Assembly: GCF_001722335.1 (NCBI RefSeq)
Contig: NZ_MIHA01000010.1
Coordinates: forward strand, 124,001 to 188,000
Origin: Mycolicibacterium flavescens
Lineage (GTDB): Bacteria; Actinomycetota; Actinomycetes; Mycobacteriales; Mycobacteriaceae
Length of the DNA: 64,000 bases
Direction of reading: 5' to 3'
The notes under the pieces were generated by a model. It saw only the letters and a program-made list of their open reading frames with translations. It was not told the DNA's origin and made no database searches. A program made the position numbers and the translations under genes. Shown here piece after piece: positions 54,352 through 64,000 of this stretch. Within the stretch, counting starts at the first letter, position 1. Each line of letters opens with the position of its first letter.

Positions 54352-55479
54352 GTGCTGGTGGTCAGCATCGCGGCGCGGCTGGCGTGGACGTACCTGGTGC
54401 CCAACGGCGCGAACTTCGTCGACCTGCACGTGTACGTCGGTGGTGCCGGCGCGCTCGACGGACCCGGCGCGCTCTACGACTACGTCTACGCCGACCAGAC
54501 CCCGGACTTCCCGCTGCCGTTCACCTACCCGCCGTTCGCGGCGGTGGTGTTCTATCCGCTGCACCTGCTGCCGTTCGGGCTGGTCGCGTTCCTATGGCAG
54601 ATCGGGATCATCGCCGCGCTCTACGGCGTGGTGCGGCTCAGCCAGCGACTCCTCGGCGGCGGGGACCGGGGCACCGCGATGCTGTGGACCGCGGTCGGCA
54701 TCTGGACCGAACCGCTGCGCAGCACCTTCGACTACGGGCAGATCAACGTGCTGCTGGTGTTGGGCGTGCTCTATGCGGTGTGCAGCACCCGATGGTGGAT
54801 CTCCGGCCCGCTGGTCGGGCTGGCCGCGGGCATCAAGCTGACGCCCGCGGTGTCGGGACTGTACTTCCTGGGCGCCCGACGGTGGCGCACGGTGATCTGC
54901 TCGGCCGTCGTTTTCTTTGCCACCGTTGGGATTTCGGCCCTGCTGGTGGGCGGCCAGACGCGCCGCTACTTCTTCGAGCTGCTCGGCGACGCCGACCGGG
55001 TCGGTCCGATCGGGACGTCGTTCAACCAGTCGTGGCGGGGTGCGGTGTCGCGGATCCTCGGGCACGACGCCGAATACGGGCCCGCCGTGTTCGCCGGAAT
55101 CGCGGTGACCGCGGTGTTGGCGGTGTTGGCCTGGCGGGCGATCGGCGGCGCCGAGGATCGCCTGGGCGCCCTGGTCGTCGTGCAGTTGTTCGGGCTGCTG
55201 CTGTCGCCGATCTCCTGGACGCACCACTGGGTGTGGTTGATTCCGTTGATGATCTGGCTGCTGCACGGCCCGTTGGGGTCTCGGCTCGGCGCGCGCGTGC
55301 TGGGTTGGGGCTGGCTCGTGCTCACGCTGGTGGGCGTGCCGTGGCTGCTGAGCTTCGCGCAGCCGTCGATCTGGGTGATCTCGCGGCCGTGGTACCTGGC
55401 GTGGGCCGGGCTGATCTACGTCGTGGCCACGCTGGCGACGCTGGCCTGGATCGCCGCTACTGGCCGACGATCCCGTTGA
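54352..55479 (+). CDS. pimE: Polyprenyl-phosphomannose-dependent PIM mannosyltransferase (PimE); start uncertain
   Basis: GT-C glycosyltransferase that adds the alpha-1,2 mannose converting Ac1PIM4 to Ac1PIM5 on the outer side of the membrane. Multi-spanning; the catalytic Asp is in [15 protein letters not shown]. Gene order (Ala/Pro proteins, then phhB and mutT2) matches Rv1157c-Rv1160. GTG 54352 is the first standard start but cuts TM1 ([22 protein letters not shown], coded from 54331). The frame is open to 54271 and a leaderless -10 points to ATC at 54280, giving about 24 more residues ([17 protein letters not shown]...). Its 3' end overlaps phhB by 23 bp. Confidence 0.9.
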   Translation: MLVVSIAARLAWTYLVPNGANFVDLHVYVGGAGALDGPGALYDYVYADQTPDFPLPFTYPPFAAVVFYPLHLLPFGLVAFLWQIGIIAALYGVVRLSQRLLGGGDRGTAMLWTAVGIWTEPLRSTFDYGQINVLLVLGVLYAVCSTRWWISGPLVGLAAGIKLTPAVSGLYFLGARRWRTVICSAVVFFATVGISALLVGGQTRRYFFELLGDADRVGPIGTSFNQSWRGAVSRILGHDAEYGPAVFAGIAVTAVLAVLAWRAIGGAEDRLGALVVVQLFGLLLSPISWTHHWVWLIPLMIWLLHGPLGSRLGARVLGWGWLVLTLVGVPWLLSFAQPSIWVISRPWYLAWAGLIYVVATLATLAWIAATGRRSR

Positions 55480-55741
55480 TGTCGCGGGCCATCTCGACGT
55501 CCTTCTCCGTGATGCCGTCTTCGGAGTGCGTCACCAGCACAAAAGTTACTGTGCGCCAACGGATGTCGATATCGGGATGGTGGTCCTTGGCTTCGGCGTG
55601 CTCGCCGACCCGGCGCACCGCGTCGATGCCGTCGAGAAACGCCGGGAACTTGATCGAGCGACGCAGGGCGCCGTCGGCGCGCTCCCAGCCGGGCAGGTCG
55701 GGCAGTGCGGCGTCTACTTGTTCGTCCGTTAACACAGCCAT
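55457..55741 (-). CDS. phhB: Pterin-4a-carbinolamine dehydratase
   Basis: 94 residues. [34 protein letters not shown] carries the dehydratase signature: His-His-Pro, then Trp, His and Asp at the expected spacing. It dehydrates 4a-hydroxytetrahydropterin in pterin recycling; some members act in molybdopterin-related reactions. Corresponds to Rv1159A. Leaderless -10 TACCGT lies 7 nt before the ATG. Divergent from mutT2 over 27 bp. Confidence 0.93.
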   Translation of the reverse strand: MAVLTDEQVDAALPDLPGWERADGALRRSIKFPAFLDGIDAVRRVGEHAEAKDHHPDIDIRWRTVTFVLVTHSEDGITEKDVEMARDINGIVGQ

Positions 55742-55748
55742 GGCTCCG

Positions 55749-55760
55749 ACGGTATACCTT
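55749..55760. promoter_or_regulatory. Overlapping divergent leaderless -10 boxes (phhB / mutT2)
   Basis: Minus-strand TACCGT (plus 55749-55754, 7 nt before the phhB ATG) and plus-strand TACCTT (55755-55760, 8 nt before the mutT2 ATG) meet at the palindrome GGTATACC (55752-55759). Both genes must start in the 27-bp space, so the two polymerases would compete. Confidence 0.65.
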
Positions 55761-55768
55761 CGATCGCG

Positions 55769-56161
55769 ATGTCCGAGCAGATCGTGGTGGCCGGTGCGCT
55801 GATCGACGGCGCGTCGCTGCTGGTCGCCCAGCGCGAACGACCACCCGAACTGGCCGGGCTGTGGGAGTTGCCCGGCGGCAAGGTGTCCGCCGGCGAGACC
55901 GACGAAGCCGCGTTGGCCCGCGAACTGCACGAAGAACTCGGCGTGGTGGTGACCGTCGGCGCGCGGCTGGGAACCGACGTCGCGCTCGGGCCGACGACGT
56001 TTCTGCGCGCCTACGTCGTCACTCGCACCGGTGGCAGCCTGCATCCCAACGACCATCGGGCGCTGCGCTGGGTCACCGCCGACGAACTCGACGGCCTCGC
56101 TTGGGTTCCCGCCGACCGCGCGTGGGTGCCCGAGCTGCGCTCGGCGCTGGAGGGTCAGTAG
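55769..56161 (+). CDS. mutT2: Nudix hydrolase MutT2
   Basis: 130 residues. Nudix box [24 protein letters not shown] (about 36-59) fits GX5EX7REUXEEXGU fully. MutT2 of mycobacteria hydrolyses 8-oxo-dGTP, dCTP or 5-methyl-dCTP and clears damaged nucleotides. Corresponds to Rv1160. In M. tuberculosis narGHJI follow; here a short minus-strand gene overlaps its 3' end. Confidence 0.93.
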   Translation: MSEQIVVAGALIDGASLLVAQRERPPELAGLWELPGGKVSAGETDEAALARELHEELGVVVTVGARLGTDVALGPTTFLRAYVVTRTGGSLHPNDHRALRWVTADELDGLAWVPADRAWVPELRSALEGQ

Positions 56162-56418
56162 CGCAAGCCGTCGCGCACGATGCGCACCGCCGGTTGGTGG
56201 TGCCTCGCGTAGATGGGGTGCAACAGGGCCGGATGCCGGCAGTGCACGCAGGATTCGCGCGATCCGTTCGACGACGACAGCGTCAGATGGTGGCATGTCG
56301 CGCAGCGCACCACGAAGGCGGCGCCCATCCAGTTGAGCAGTCCGACGTAGATCGCCGCGACGGACACGGCGGCCAGCGCTGCGATGAGCACCATGATGAC
56401 GACCTCGAGGATTGTCAT
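56155..56418 (-). CDS. Small membrane protein with zinc-ribbon cysteines
   Basis: 87 residues. A hydrophobic N-terminal half (about 3-38, [26 protein letters not shown]) crosses the membrane, followed by CATCHH and, 17 residues on, CVHC, a four-cysteine zinc-ribbon pattern. The strong GGAGG 6-7 nt before ATG 56418 supports this start over GTG 56424. Overlaps mutT2 by 7 bp at the 3' ends. Not recognised from the M. tuberculosis region; function unknown. Confidence 0.75.
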   Translation of the reverse strand: MTILEVVIMVLIAALAAVSVAAIYVGLLNWMGAAFVVRCATCHHLTLSSSNGSRESCVHCRHPALLHPIYARHHQPAVRIVRDGLRY

Positions 56419-56485
56419 GACCACCTCCCTCCCTAATGAGGTCGACGGTAGTCTCCGTCCCTGCGTAAACGCTGTGAACTGAGGG

Positions 56486-56656
56486 CTACTTGATCTTGCG
56501 CGCCCGCTTGTACACCTTCGCCAGGTCCTTGCCGCGCAGACCGTTGAGTTCCGCCTTGCGCACCTGGTGCACCACGACCGGGCAGCGCTTACACCGCGGC
56601 TTGCTGCGGCAGCACTTCTTCTTGGGCTTGAGGTCGGCGAGCTTGCTGGGCTTCAC
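56486..56656 (-). CDS. Small basic Cys-containing protein
   Basis: 56 residues, strongly basic: [21 protein letters not shown], then [18 protein letters not shown] and a Lys/Arg tail ending KRARKIK. The cluster CC-x5-C-x2-C suggests zinc binding, and the charge suggests nucleic acid or ribosome contact. GTG 56656 is the only reasonable start. Divergent from typA with 55 bp between start codons. Confidence 0.75.
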   Translation of the reverse strand: MKPSKLADLKPKKKCCRSKPRCKRCPVVVHQVRKAELNGLRGKDLAKVYKRARKIK

Positions 56657-56711
56657 GTGACTCGCATCTCTCGTTTTCGTAATTGGCCGACCACACTGCG
56701 ACAATTCCGAA

Positions 56712-58601
<1,890 letters not shown>

Positions 58602-58611
58602 CTTCACGGTT

Positions 58612-58680
58612 CCAGTTGCGAGTGGCCAGTTAGCGCGCGTTATCTCGTTGATTTGCGCCCATAACTGGCCACTCGACTGG
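58612..58680. repeat. Long inverted repeat between typA and the convergent gene
   Basis: Arms CGAGTGGCCAGTTA (58619-58632) and complement (58662-58675) extend by five more pairs (58612-58616 with 58676-58680) past a 2-nt bulge. Loop 29 nt. It lies 10 nt beyond the typA stop (58601) and ends 11 nt before the minus-strand stop at 58692, so it may terminate both. Confidence 0.85.
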
Positions 58681-58691
58681 TGCTGGCTGCG

Positions 58692-60080
58692 TTACTCGCC
58701 GGACTTCTCCGACTTCGACGACTTGCCCTTGGAGCCGGACTTGGCCGTTGAGCCGCTCGACTTGTCCGAGGTGTCGGACTTGCCGGTCGTGCTGTGGTGC
58801 TTGCCCGCCGCGCTGGCGTGCTTGCCCTGGTGTGACGGCTCCGCCTTGCCGGTGCCCGCCTCCGCGTCGTCCTTCGGGGATTCTGCAGGCTTGTCGGGCT
58901 TGGCCGTCGCGCTGTCGGAGGCGCCGGACGTGGTGTCGGGCTTGGCCTGGTGTGACGTCTCCGTTTCATCGGTGCCCGCTTCCGCGTCGGCCTTCGGGGT
59001 TTCCGCAGCCGCGCCGGTCGTGCTGTCGCTCTTGTCGGTCGTCACCGCATCCGTTTCGCCTGTCGCGGAATCGGTTTGACTCGCAGACGGTAACTCGGCC
59101 GGGCTGTGTGTCGGCGCCGCGGCCGTGGGCACCGACACGGTGACCGACGCGGTGTGTGCGACGCCGGGCAGTTCGGCGGCCGGTGCGCCGACGACCTGCT
59201 CCGCCGTGATCGCGGTCGGCGGTGCGGGCAGCGGCTTCAGCGCCGAGGCCAGGATGTCGCGCAGACCCAGGAGCCCCGAGATCGTGCCTGCCGTCAGCGC
59301 TCCGAGCGGTCCGGCCGGTGACAGCAGGCCTGCCGCGGGCAGTCCCAGCGGTGAGTCGCCGAAGCCATTGAGCACGGCGCCGGTCAGCGTCGCCGGGGCG
59401 TTCAGCAGAGCACCGGCCAGGCCGGCGAAGTCGCCGTGCCCGAGGGCGTCGACGACGTCCTGCGCGGTAGCGGCGCCGGCGTTCACCAGCGAGATGATCG
59501 GCGCGCTGACCGCGAGCAACGCGGGCAACGCCAACTGCGGTACCACGGCGACGACGTTGGCCACGTTCTGCACCGTGTTCGCGACCACCGGCCAGCCTGC
59601 GTTGAGCCCGTCGACCAGGTTGAGCACAACAGGCAGCACCGAGGCGACCACGGTCTGCACCGCGCCGGTCACGTCGCCAGCAGCCAACTGTCCGCCCGCG
59701 GACTGCAGCGTCGCCGGCAGCGCCGCGATCGAGCCGTTGATCGCGCCGACCGTCTGCTGCGCCGCATGGGCGAGAACGCTGACGTTGGCCAGTTGGTTGG
59801 CGATGATCTGCTGCAGCACCGGCGCCGGGTCGGCACCCAGCTGTCCGCCCAGCTGGCCGAGGTTCTCGACAGTGGCCGCGATGACCGCAGCCCACTGCTG
59901 CAGCGGGTTGGCCATTGCGGTCAGCTCGAACTGCGGTGCCGCCAGCTGCGACCCGTGAAGGTCCGGCACGTGGATGTCGGGCATGGGTGGCGCGATCGGG
60001 CTCACCGCGATCACCGCGGCACCGGCCAGAGCGAGGGCGGGGGTCGCGTGCCGCCTGAGGGCCGGTGACTCGTTGTACAT
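58692..60080 (-). CDS. Exported mycobacterial protein with Lys/Ser-rich tail (paralogue of 62606-63916)
   Basis: 462 residues. N-terminal signal-like segment (1-35, ALALAGAAVIAVSPIAPP) and a hydrophobic Ala/Leu/Val-rich domain (about 50-300) with NPLQQWAAVIAATVENLGQL, ADPAPVLQQIIANQ and APATLTGAVLNGFGDS. A low-complexity tail (about 330-462) contains two copies of PKxDAEAGT...SHQxK and ends Lys/Ser-rich. The domain is similar to that of the gene at 62606. No catalytic motif. GAGGAG precedes ATG 60080. Function unknown; surface location is inferred. Confidence 0.8.
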   Translation of the reverse strand: MYNESPALRRHATPALALAGAAVIAVSPIAPPMPDIHVPDLHGSQLAAPQFELTAMANPLQQWAAVIAATVENLGQLGGQLGADPAPVLQQIIANQLANVSVLAHAAQQTVGAINGSIAALPATLQSAGGQLAAGDVTGAVQTVVASVLPVVLNLVDGLNAGWPVVANTVQNVANVVAVVPQLALPALLAVSAPIISLVNAGAATAQDVVDALGHGDFAGLAGALLNAPATLTGAVLNGFGDSPLGLPAAGLLSPAGPLGALTAGTISGLLGLRDILASALKPLPAPPTAITAEQVVGAPAAELPGVAHTASVTVSVPTAAAPTHSPAELPSASQTDSATGETDAVTTDKSDSTTGAAAETPKADAEAGTDETETSHQAKPDTTSGASDSATAKPDKPAESPKDDAEAGTGKAEPSHQGKHASAAGKHHSTTGKSDTSDKSSGSTAKSGSKGKSSKSEKSGE

Positions 60081-60604
60081 GGAAACTCCTCGAGTGAAAC
60101 GAAATGACCGCCAGAACCTACCCACGGGTAAGTTCAAAAATCCAGAGGATTTCTGAACCTGTTAAGTGGCTCGATAAATGCTGTGAACGGTCGGCAATTT
60201 CACTTCGAGGTTTGGATACATCGCTGCTCAGCGCCCCCTTCAGAGGTGAGAATTTACAAATACTCCGTCTTTCGGATCGTGCCGGGTTCCCAAGATCCCG
60301 CAGAAATTCAGGCGTGGTAAAGAATGGCGATTCGGCTGCTTGTCATTAGCCGGTGCGGCGTGGCGACTGATCTTGATCAGGGCGGATTTTCGCGTTCGTC
60401 CTTCGCCGACCGAAACCGCGCGTAGCGGTGTGCCCTCCGCGGTGTCACTGCGGAGTCGCGTTTCCGGTGCGCGGCCGGGCAAACCTGTCCGGCGCGGACA
60501 TTTGTTCGCCGGACCTCACGCGGCGCTATCTGCTGGCAGGGCCTGCCACTTTCACCGGGATGACTGGCCGGGCGCGCTAGGCGGCTGCCGATACCCTGAA
60601 GGGC
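60081..60604. other. 524-bp intergenic region with AT-rich part and inverted repeat
   Basis: The only gap over 300 bp in the window. Bases 60100-60340 are markedly richer in A/T than the surroundings. An imperfect inverted repeat GTTCAAAAATCC / GGATTTCTGAAC (60132-60158, one mismatch, 3-nt loop) lies about 50 bp upstream of the minus-strand gene and could bind a regulator. The right end holds the lpqW leaderless promoter. Short open frames here lack codon bias and start signals. Confidence 0.6.
60592..60597 (+). promoter_or_regulatory. Leaderless -10 TACCCT for lpqW
   Basis: TACCCT lies exactly 7 nt before the GTG at 60605. Confidence 0.6.
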
Positions 60605-62482
60605 GTGCCCGGCCCCCTACGCGTCATCGCCGCGATCTTCGCGATGGTGACCCTGGTCGCTGGTTGTACCGTCAGCCCGCCGCCGGCGCCGCAGAGCACC
60701 GACACGTCCGAGACCGCGCCGCCGCCGCCCGCCAAGACGATGCAGATCATCATGGCGATCGACTGGATCGGCCCCGGGTTCAATCCGCACCTGCTCTCTG
60801 ATCAGTCACCGGTGAACGCGGCGATCAGCTCGCTGGTGCTGCCGAGCTCGTTCCGGCCGATCCCGGACCCGAAGACACCGACCGGGTCGCGGTGGGAACT
60901 CGACCCCACCCTGCTGGAGTCCGCCGAGGTGACGAGCGAGGACCCGTTCACCATCACCTACAAGATCCGGCCCGAGGCGTCGTGGACCGACAACGCCCCG
61001 ATCGGCGCGGACGACTTCTGGTACCTGTGGCAGCAGATGGTCAGCCAGCCCGGCGTCGTCGACCCGGCCGGTTACGACCTGATCACCGGTGTCCAGTCGG
61101 TCGAGGGCGGCAAGACAGCGGTCGTGACGTTCTCTCAGCCCTATCCGGCGTGGCGCGAGTTGTTCAACGACATCCTGCCCGCGCACATCGTCAAGGATGT
61201 ACCGGGCGGATTCGCCTCGGGGTTGGCGCGCGCGCTGCCTGTCACCGGCGGCCAGTTCCGGGTGGAGAGCATCGATCCGCAGCGCGACGAGATCCTGTTG
61301 GCCCGCAACGACCGCTACTGGGGTACACCCGCCAAACCGGACCTGGTGCTGCTGCGCCGGGGTGGGGACGCCGCGGCGCTGGCCGACTCGATCCGCAACG
61401 GCGACACCCAGGTGGCCCAGGTGCACGGTGGCGCGGCCGCGTTCGCGCAACTGTCCGCGATCCCCGATGTCCGCACGGCGCGGATCGTCACCCCGCGGGT
61501 GATGCAGCTCAGCCTGCGCGCCCAGCAGCCGGCGCTGGCCGACTCTCAGGTGCGCAAGGCGATTTTCGGCCTGCTCGACGTGGATCTGCTCGCCGCGGTC
61601 GGTGCCGGTGACGACAACACCGTGACGCTGGCGCAGGCGCAGGTGCGTTCACCGTCGGATCCCGGGTATGTGCCGACCGCGCCGCCCGCGATGGCCAAGG
61701 AGGATGCGCTCGGGCTGCTGGCCACCGCCGGTTATGAGGTCGAACCGGTCGCGACGGCGACGCCGGCGACCCCGGGCAACCCGCCGCCCGACAACGACCG
61801 CGGACGAATCACCAAGGACGGCGAGCCGCTGACAGTGGTGATCGGCGTCGCCGCCAACGATCCGACCTCCATCGCTGTCGCCAACACCGCGGCCGACCAA
61901 CTCCGCAATGTCGGGATCGCCGCCTCGGTTTCGGCGCTCGACCCGCCGGTTCTCTACGGCGAGGCGCTGACCAACAACCAGGTCGACGCGGTGGTCGGGT
62001 GGCATCACGCCGGTGGGGACCTGGCCACCTCGCTGGCCTCCCGCTACGGGTGCCGCGCCCTGGAGGCGACGCCCGTCCGCACCGCGCAGCCCGGCGCGCC
62101 GCCGCCCACGACGACACCGGCGCCGGCCACGACGAGTGCGCCGCCCGCACCGCCGCGCACGCCGACGCGCACACCGACCGCGACCGCACCCACCCCCGCG
62201 CCGGAGTCCGATGAACTGGTGCAGGCGCCGAGCAACATCACCGGCATCTGCGACCGCAGCATTCAGCCGAAGATCGACGCCGCGCTCGACGGCAGTGAAG
62301 ACATCGCCGAGGTGATCACCGCCGTCGAACCGCGCCTATGGAACATGGCGACCGTGCTGCCGATCCTGCAGGACACCACGATCGTCGCGGCCGGACCGAG
62401 CGTGCAGAACGTCAGCCTGTCCGGCGCGGTGCCGGTCGGCATCGTCGGCGACGCCGGCCAGTGGATCAAAATCCGCCAGTAA
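60605..62482 (+). CDS. lpqW: Lipoprotein LpqW (lipoarabinomannan regulator)
   Basis: 625 residues. Lipobox VAGC with Cys at residue 21, then a Pro/Thr linker and a DppA/OppA-type solute-binding fold ([47 protein letters not shown]). Two Pro/Thr-rich insertions (about 380-400, 485-540). LpqW does not transport peptides; it directs PIM intermediates toward LM/LAM, and lpqW defects are suppressed by pimE mutations. Corresponds to Rv1166 next to typA. The stop TAA lies in the first unit of a 15-bp tandem repeat. Confidence 0.93.
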   Translation: MPGPLRVIAAIFAMVTLVAGCTVSPPPAPQSTDTSETAPPPPAKTMQIIMAIDWIGPGFNPHLLSDQSPVNAAISSLVLPSSFRPIPDPKTPTGSRWELDPTLLESAEVTSEDPFTITYKIRPEASWTDNAPIGADDFWYLWQQMVSQPGVVDPAGYDLITGVQSVEGGKTAVVTFSQPYPAWRELFNDILPAHIVKDVPGGFASGLARALPVTGGQFRVESIDPQRDEILLARNDRYWGTPAKPDLVLLRRGGDAAALADSIRNGDTQVAQVHGGAAAFAQLSAIPDVRTARIVTPRVMQLSLRAQQPALADSQVRKAIFGLLDVDLLAAVGAGDDNTVTLAQAQVRSPSDPGYVPTAPPAMAKEDALGLLATAGYEVEPVATATPATPGNPPPDNDRGRITKDGEPLTVVIGVAANDPTSIAVANTAADQLRNVGIAASVSALDPPVLYGEALTNNQVDAVVGWHHAGGDLATSLASRYGCRALEATPVRTAQPGAPPPTTTPAPATTSAPPAPPRTPTRTPTATAPTPAPESDELVQAPSNITGICDRSIQPKIDAALDGSEDIAEVITAVEPRLWNMATVLPILQDTTIVAAGPSVQNVSLSGAVPVGIVGDAGQWIKIRQ

Positions 62483-62546
62483 CACCTCCGCCGGTAACAC
62501 CTCCGCCGGTAACACTTCCGCCGGTAACACTTCCGCCGGTAACACA
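62472..62546. repeat. Five tandem 15-bp repeats at the lpqW stop codon
   Basis: Unit CCGCCGGTAACACYT, five copies in a row; the first (CCGCCAGTAACACCT) includes the last codons and stop of lpqW. The other four carry the same in-frame TAA. Confidence 0.9.
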
Positions 62547-62561
62547 CAGGCCTGCACGGCA

Positions 62562-62592
62562 ATCGGCCCCCTCCCGTCAGGAAGGGGCCGAT
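62562..62592. terminator. Hairpin between lpqW and the convergent gene
   Basis: ATCGGCCCC (62562-62570) and GGGGCCGAT (62584-62592) pair around a 13-nt loop. No T-run, in keeping with many mycobacterial terminators. It lies 80 nt after lpqW and 14 nt before the minus-strand stop at 62606. Confidence 0.75.
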
Positions 62593-62605
62593 CGGGAGTG
62601 GTGAA

Positions 62606-63916
62606 TTACTCGGTGTCGCCGCCGGATTCGGCGCCGCCACCGTCAGCGCCGCCGTCGGAGCTGTCGCCGTCACTGCCGGCGTCATCGGTGCCCTCATCGG
62701 AAGGAGCCGTGTCGTCGGTGGCGTCGTCATCGGTCGACTCGTCGCCGGAGTCGTCCGTTCCGCCGGGGGTCGCCATGTTGCCGTCGCTCAGATCGGTGCC
62801 GCCGCCCGGCTTGCCCGGGTCCTCCTCGCCTTCTTCTTCGCCGGTCGCGTCTTCCTCGGTGCCGTCTTCCTCGGTGCCGTCGGTTTCGGTGCCGTCGGTT
62901 TCTTCCTCGCCCGAACTTTCCTCTGCCTCAGCTTCGTCGGCGGTGCCCGGCGCGCCCGCGACGTCACCTCCGCCGCCGCTGGCCTCCGCGGCTCCCTGGG
63001 ACGACACGTTCTCCACCGACGCGGCTTCGTCGGTCGACGTCGACAGGGCCACGGTCAGCGAGTCCTCCGCGGGCACGTCGGTCGCTTCAGCCGGCGTCAC
63101 CGCCTCGGGGGCGGCCGGCGTGATCGCGGCCGCGATCATGTCGCGGATCTGCAGGAAGACGTTGAACGTGCCCAGGCCCCCGCTCAGCAGTCCACCGTCG
63201 ACCCCGAAGCCGTTGAGGAAGCCGTCGATGACGATCGCAGGGGCCGCGATAATGGCGCCCAACGCCCCGATCGGGTCACCTGCCGACGCCGCGTCGACGA
63301 CGTTCTGGATGGCCTCGGCGGTGGCGTACACCGAACTCGACAGGGGGCCCAGCAGCCCGATCCCGGCGAACGCGACGATCGTCTCGAATTGCTGGGTGAC
63401 CGCCAGCAGGTTGGCGACGGGGGCTTCCATCGCGGACTGCAGAACCGGCAGCAGCGGAAGAGCCGCGAACAGGGCGGGCTGGAAGAGCGCGGCAACCAGG
63501 TGTGGCGCCGCTCCGGTGAAGTTGCCGGAGCCGATCAGCTCGAAGGCCTGCTCGAGTTCCGGTGCGGCGATCGTCTGGAAGTTGCTGAAGAGATCACCGA
63601 CGAACGTCTCCAGCCCCGCGAGAACTTCCCCTGCCGTGGCGTACTGATTCAGGAAGACCTGAGTGAGGATCGGTGCCGGGTTGGCCAGGAACGCCTCCGC
63701 CAGACCGCCGATGTTCCCGGCGGTCGTCTCGATCAACTCGAAGTACGCCGCGACCGGGTTGACCGACGCCGCCAGCTGCACCGGTTCGGACACCGCCGCC
63801 GTCGCAGCGGCCTGAAGGTCGGACGGCACCACCGGCGATACCGGGGCCAGCGCGATCGCTCCCGCTCCCACTAATCCGATGCCCGCGGTCAAATAGGACC
63901 GAACTGCACCCTCCAC
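62606..63916 (-). CDS. Exported mycobacterial protein with highly acidic tail (paralogue of 58692-60080)
   Basis: 436 residues. Signal-like N-terminus (1-30, LTAGIGLVGAGAIALAPVSP) and an Ala/Leu-rich domain (about 45-260) with NPVAAYFELIETTAGNIGGL, ANPAPILTQVFLNQ and APAIVIDGFLNGFGVDGGLL that lines up with the gene at 58692. The tail (about 290-436) is Asp/Glu/Gly/Thr-rich. GTG 63916 has AAGGAG 6 nt upstream. No enzyme motif. The remaining 84 bases to the window end show no gene. Confidence 0.8.
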   Translation of the reverse strand: MEGAVRSYLTAGIGLVGAGAIALAPVSPVVPSDLQAAATAAVSEPVQLAASVNPVAAYFELIETTAGNIGGLAEAFLANPAPILTQVFLNQYATAGEVLAGLETFVGDLFSNFQTIAAPELEQAFELIGSGNFTGAAPHLVAALFQPALFAALPLLPVLQSAMEAPVANLLAVTQQFETIVAFAGIGLLGPLSSSVYATAEAIQNVVDAASAGDPIGALGAIIAAPAIVIDGFLNGFGVDGGLLSGGLGTFNVFLQIRDMIAAAITPAAPEAVTPAEATDVPAEDSLTVALSTSTDEAASVENVSSQGAAEASGGGGDVAGAPGTADEAEAEESSGEEETDGTETDGTEEDGTEEDATGEEEGEEDPGKPGGGTDLSDGNMATPGGTDDSGDESTDDDATDDTAPSDEGTDDAGSDGDSSDGGADGGGAESGGDTE

Positions 63917-64000
63917 GACATCTCCTTAACCTCGCTGTAATAGGGGGACAAATGGAAGTTACCGCTTAGTAGGGGTTTGCGAAGTGTCTTTTTAGAAATT

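Noticed and set aside
60240..60482. 80-codon minus-strand frame in the lpqW upstream region
   Set aside because: No codon bias, no Shine-Dalgarno or leaderless -10, and it overlaps an equally open plus-strand frame.
62472..62546. 15-bp tandem repeats as a CRISPR or iteron origin
   Set aside because: Directly adjoining units with no spacers, located at the end of a gene, with no replication gene nearby.

Overview
This is high-GC actinobacterial DNA from a Mycobacterium, most likely a fast-growing Mycolicibacterium-type species. The evidence is the gene set (intact mmpL13, mcr, pimE, lpqW, mutT2, Mce-associated proteins, a 13E12-family HNH protein, a mycofactocin-type SDR) and gene order. From about 29 to 62.5 kb the order follows M. 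tuberculosis Rv1142c to Rv1166, with insertions and losses. All homology statements come from recognising sequences and motifs by eye; no search was run.

Region 1 (1-13.7 kb) is a lipid or steroid side-chain beta-oxidation block. It holds a thiolase-like protein (cut by the left edge), two acyl-CoA synthetases, an LpqH-type lipoprotein, a ferredoxin, a fused double acyl-CoA dehydrogenase plus a split pair, an SDR, a double-hotdog hydratase, two crotonases and a DUF35 protein. Region 2 (13.8-21.3 kb) has two Mce-associated membrane proteins, an epoxide-hydrolase-like enzyme, a WS/DGAT-like acyltransferase, a 13E12 HNH protein, DoxX, and a DUF3556 membrane protein behind a perfect KstR box. Region 3 (21.4-24.5 kb) is a fadA-echA-fadE operon ending in a strong bidirectional terminator. 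Region 4 (24.6-33.3 kb) has a fasciclin protein, a gamma-carbonic-anhydrase-like protein, an NmrA protein, a CPBP protease and an MFS transporter. It ends with a crotonase divergent from mcr, an SDR and a nitronate monooxygenase. Region 5 (33.4-44 kb) has DoxX, mmpL13-tetR-methyltransferase, an orphan solute-binding protein, a sirtuin, GntR, two paralogous LCMT-type methyltransferases, an F420/PPOX protein and an MFS transporter. Region 6 (44-50.5 kb) holds two sodium:solute symporters with small membrane partners under a LytS/LytTR two-component system. Region 7 (50.5-64 kb) is the Rv1156-Rv1166-like envelope block: HhH-GPD, Ala/Pro-rich exported proteins, pimE, pterin dehydratase, mutT2, typA and lpqW. 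lpqW is flanked by two paralogous exported proteins. The narGHJI genes that sit between mutT2 and typA in M. tuberculosis are absent.

The main unexplained signal is a 16-bp palindrome (consensus ACnnAGTnAACYnnGT). It lies at the promoters of five separate acyl-CoA metabolism transcription units on both strands, with two weaker copies. It matches neither KstR nor KstR2 and suggests an uncharacterised fatty-acid, branched-lipid or sterol regulon linking mcr, the fadE sets, fadA-echA-fadE and an acyl-CoA synthetase. Other points are about twenty probable leaderless promoters (TANNNT 6-7 nt before the start codon), a pimE whose leaderless promoter points to an ATC codon, two overlooked small genes, and four long hairpins placed 5-14 nt beyond stop codons.
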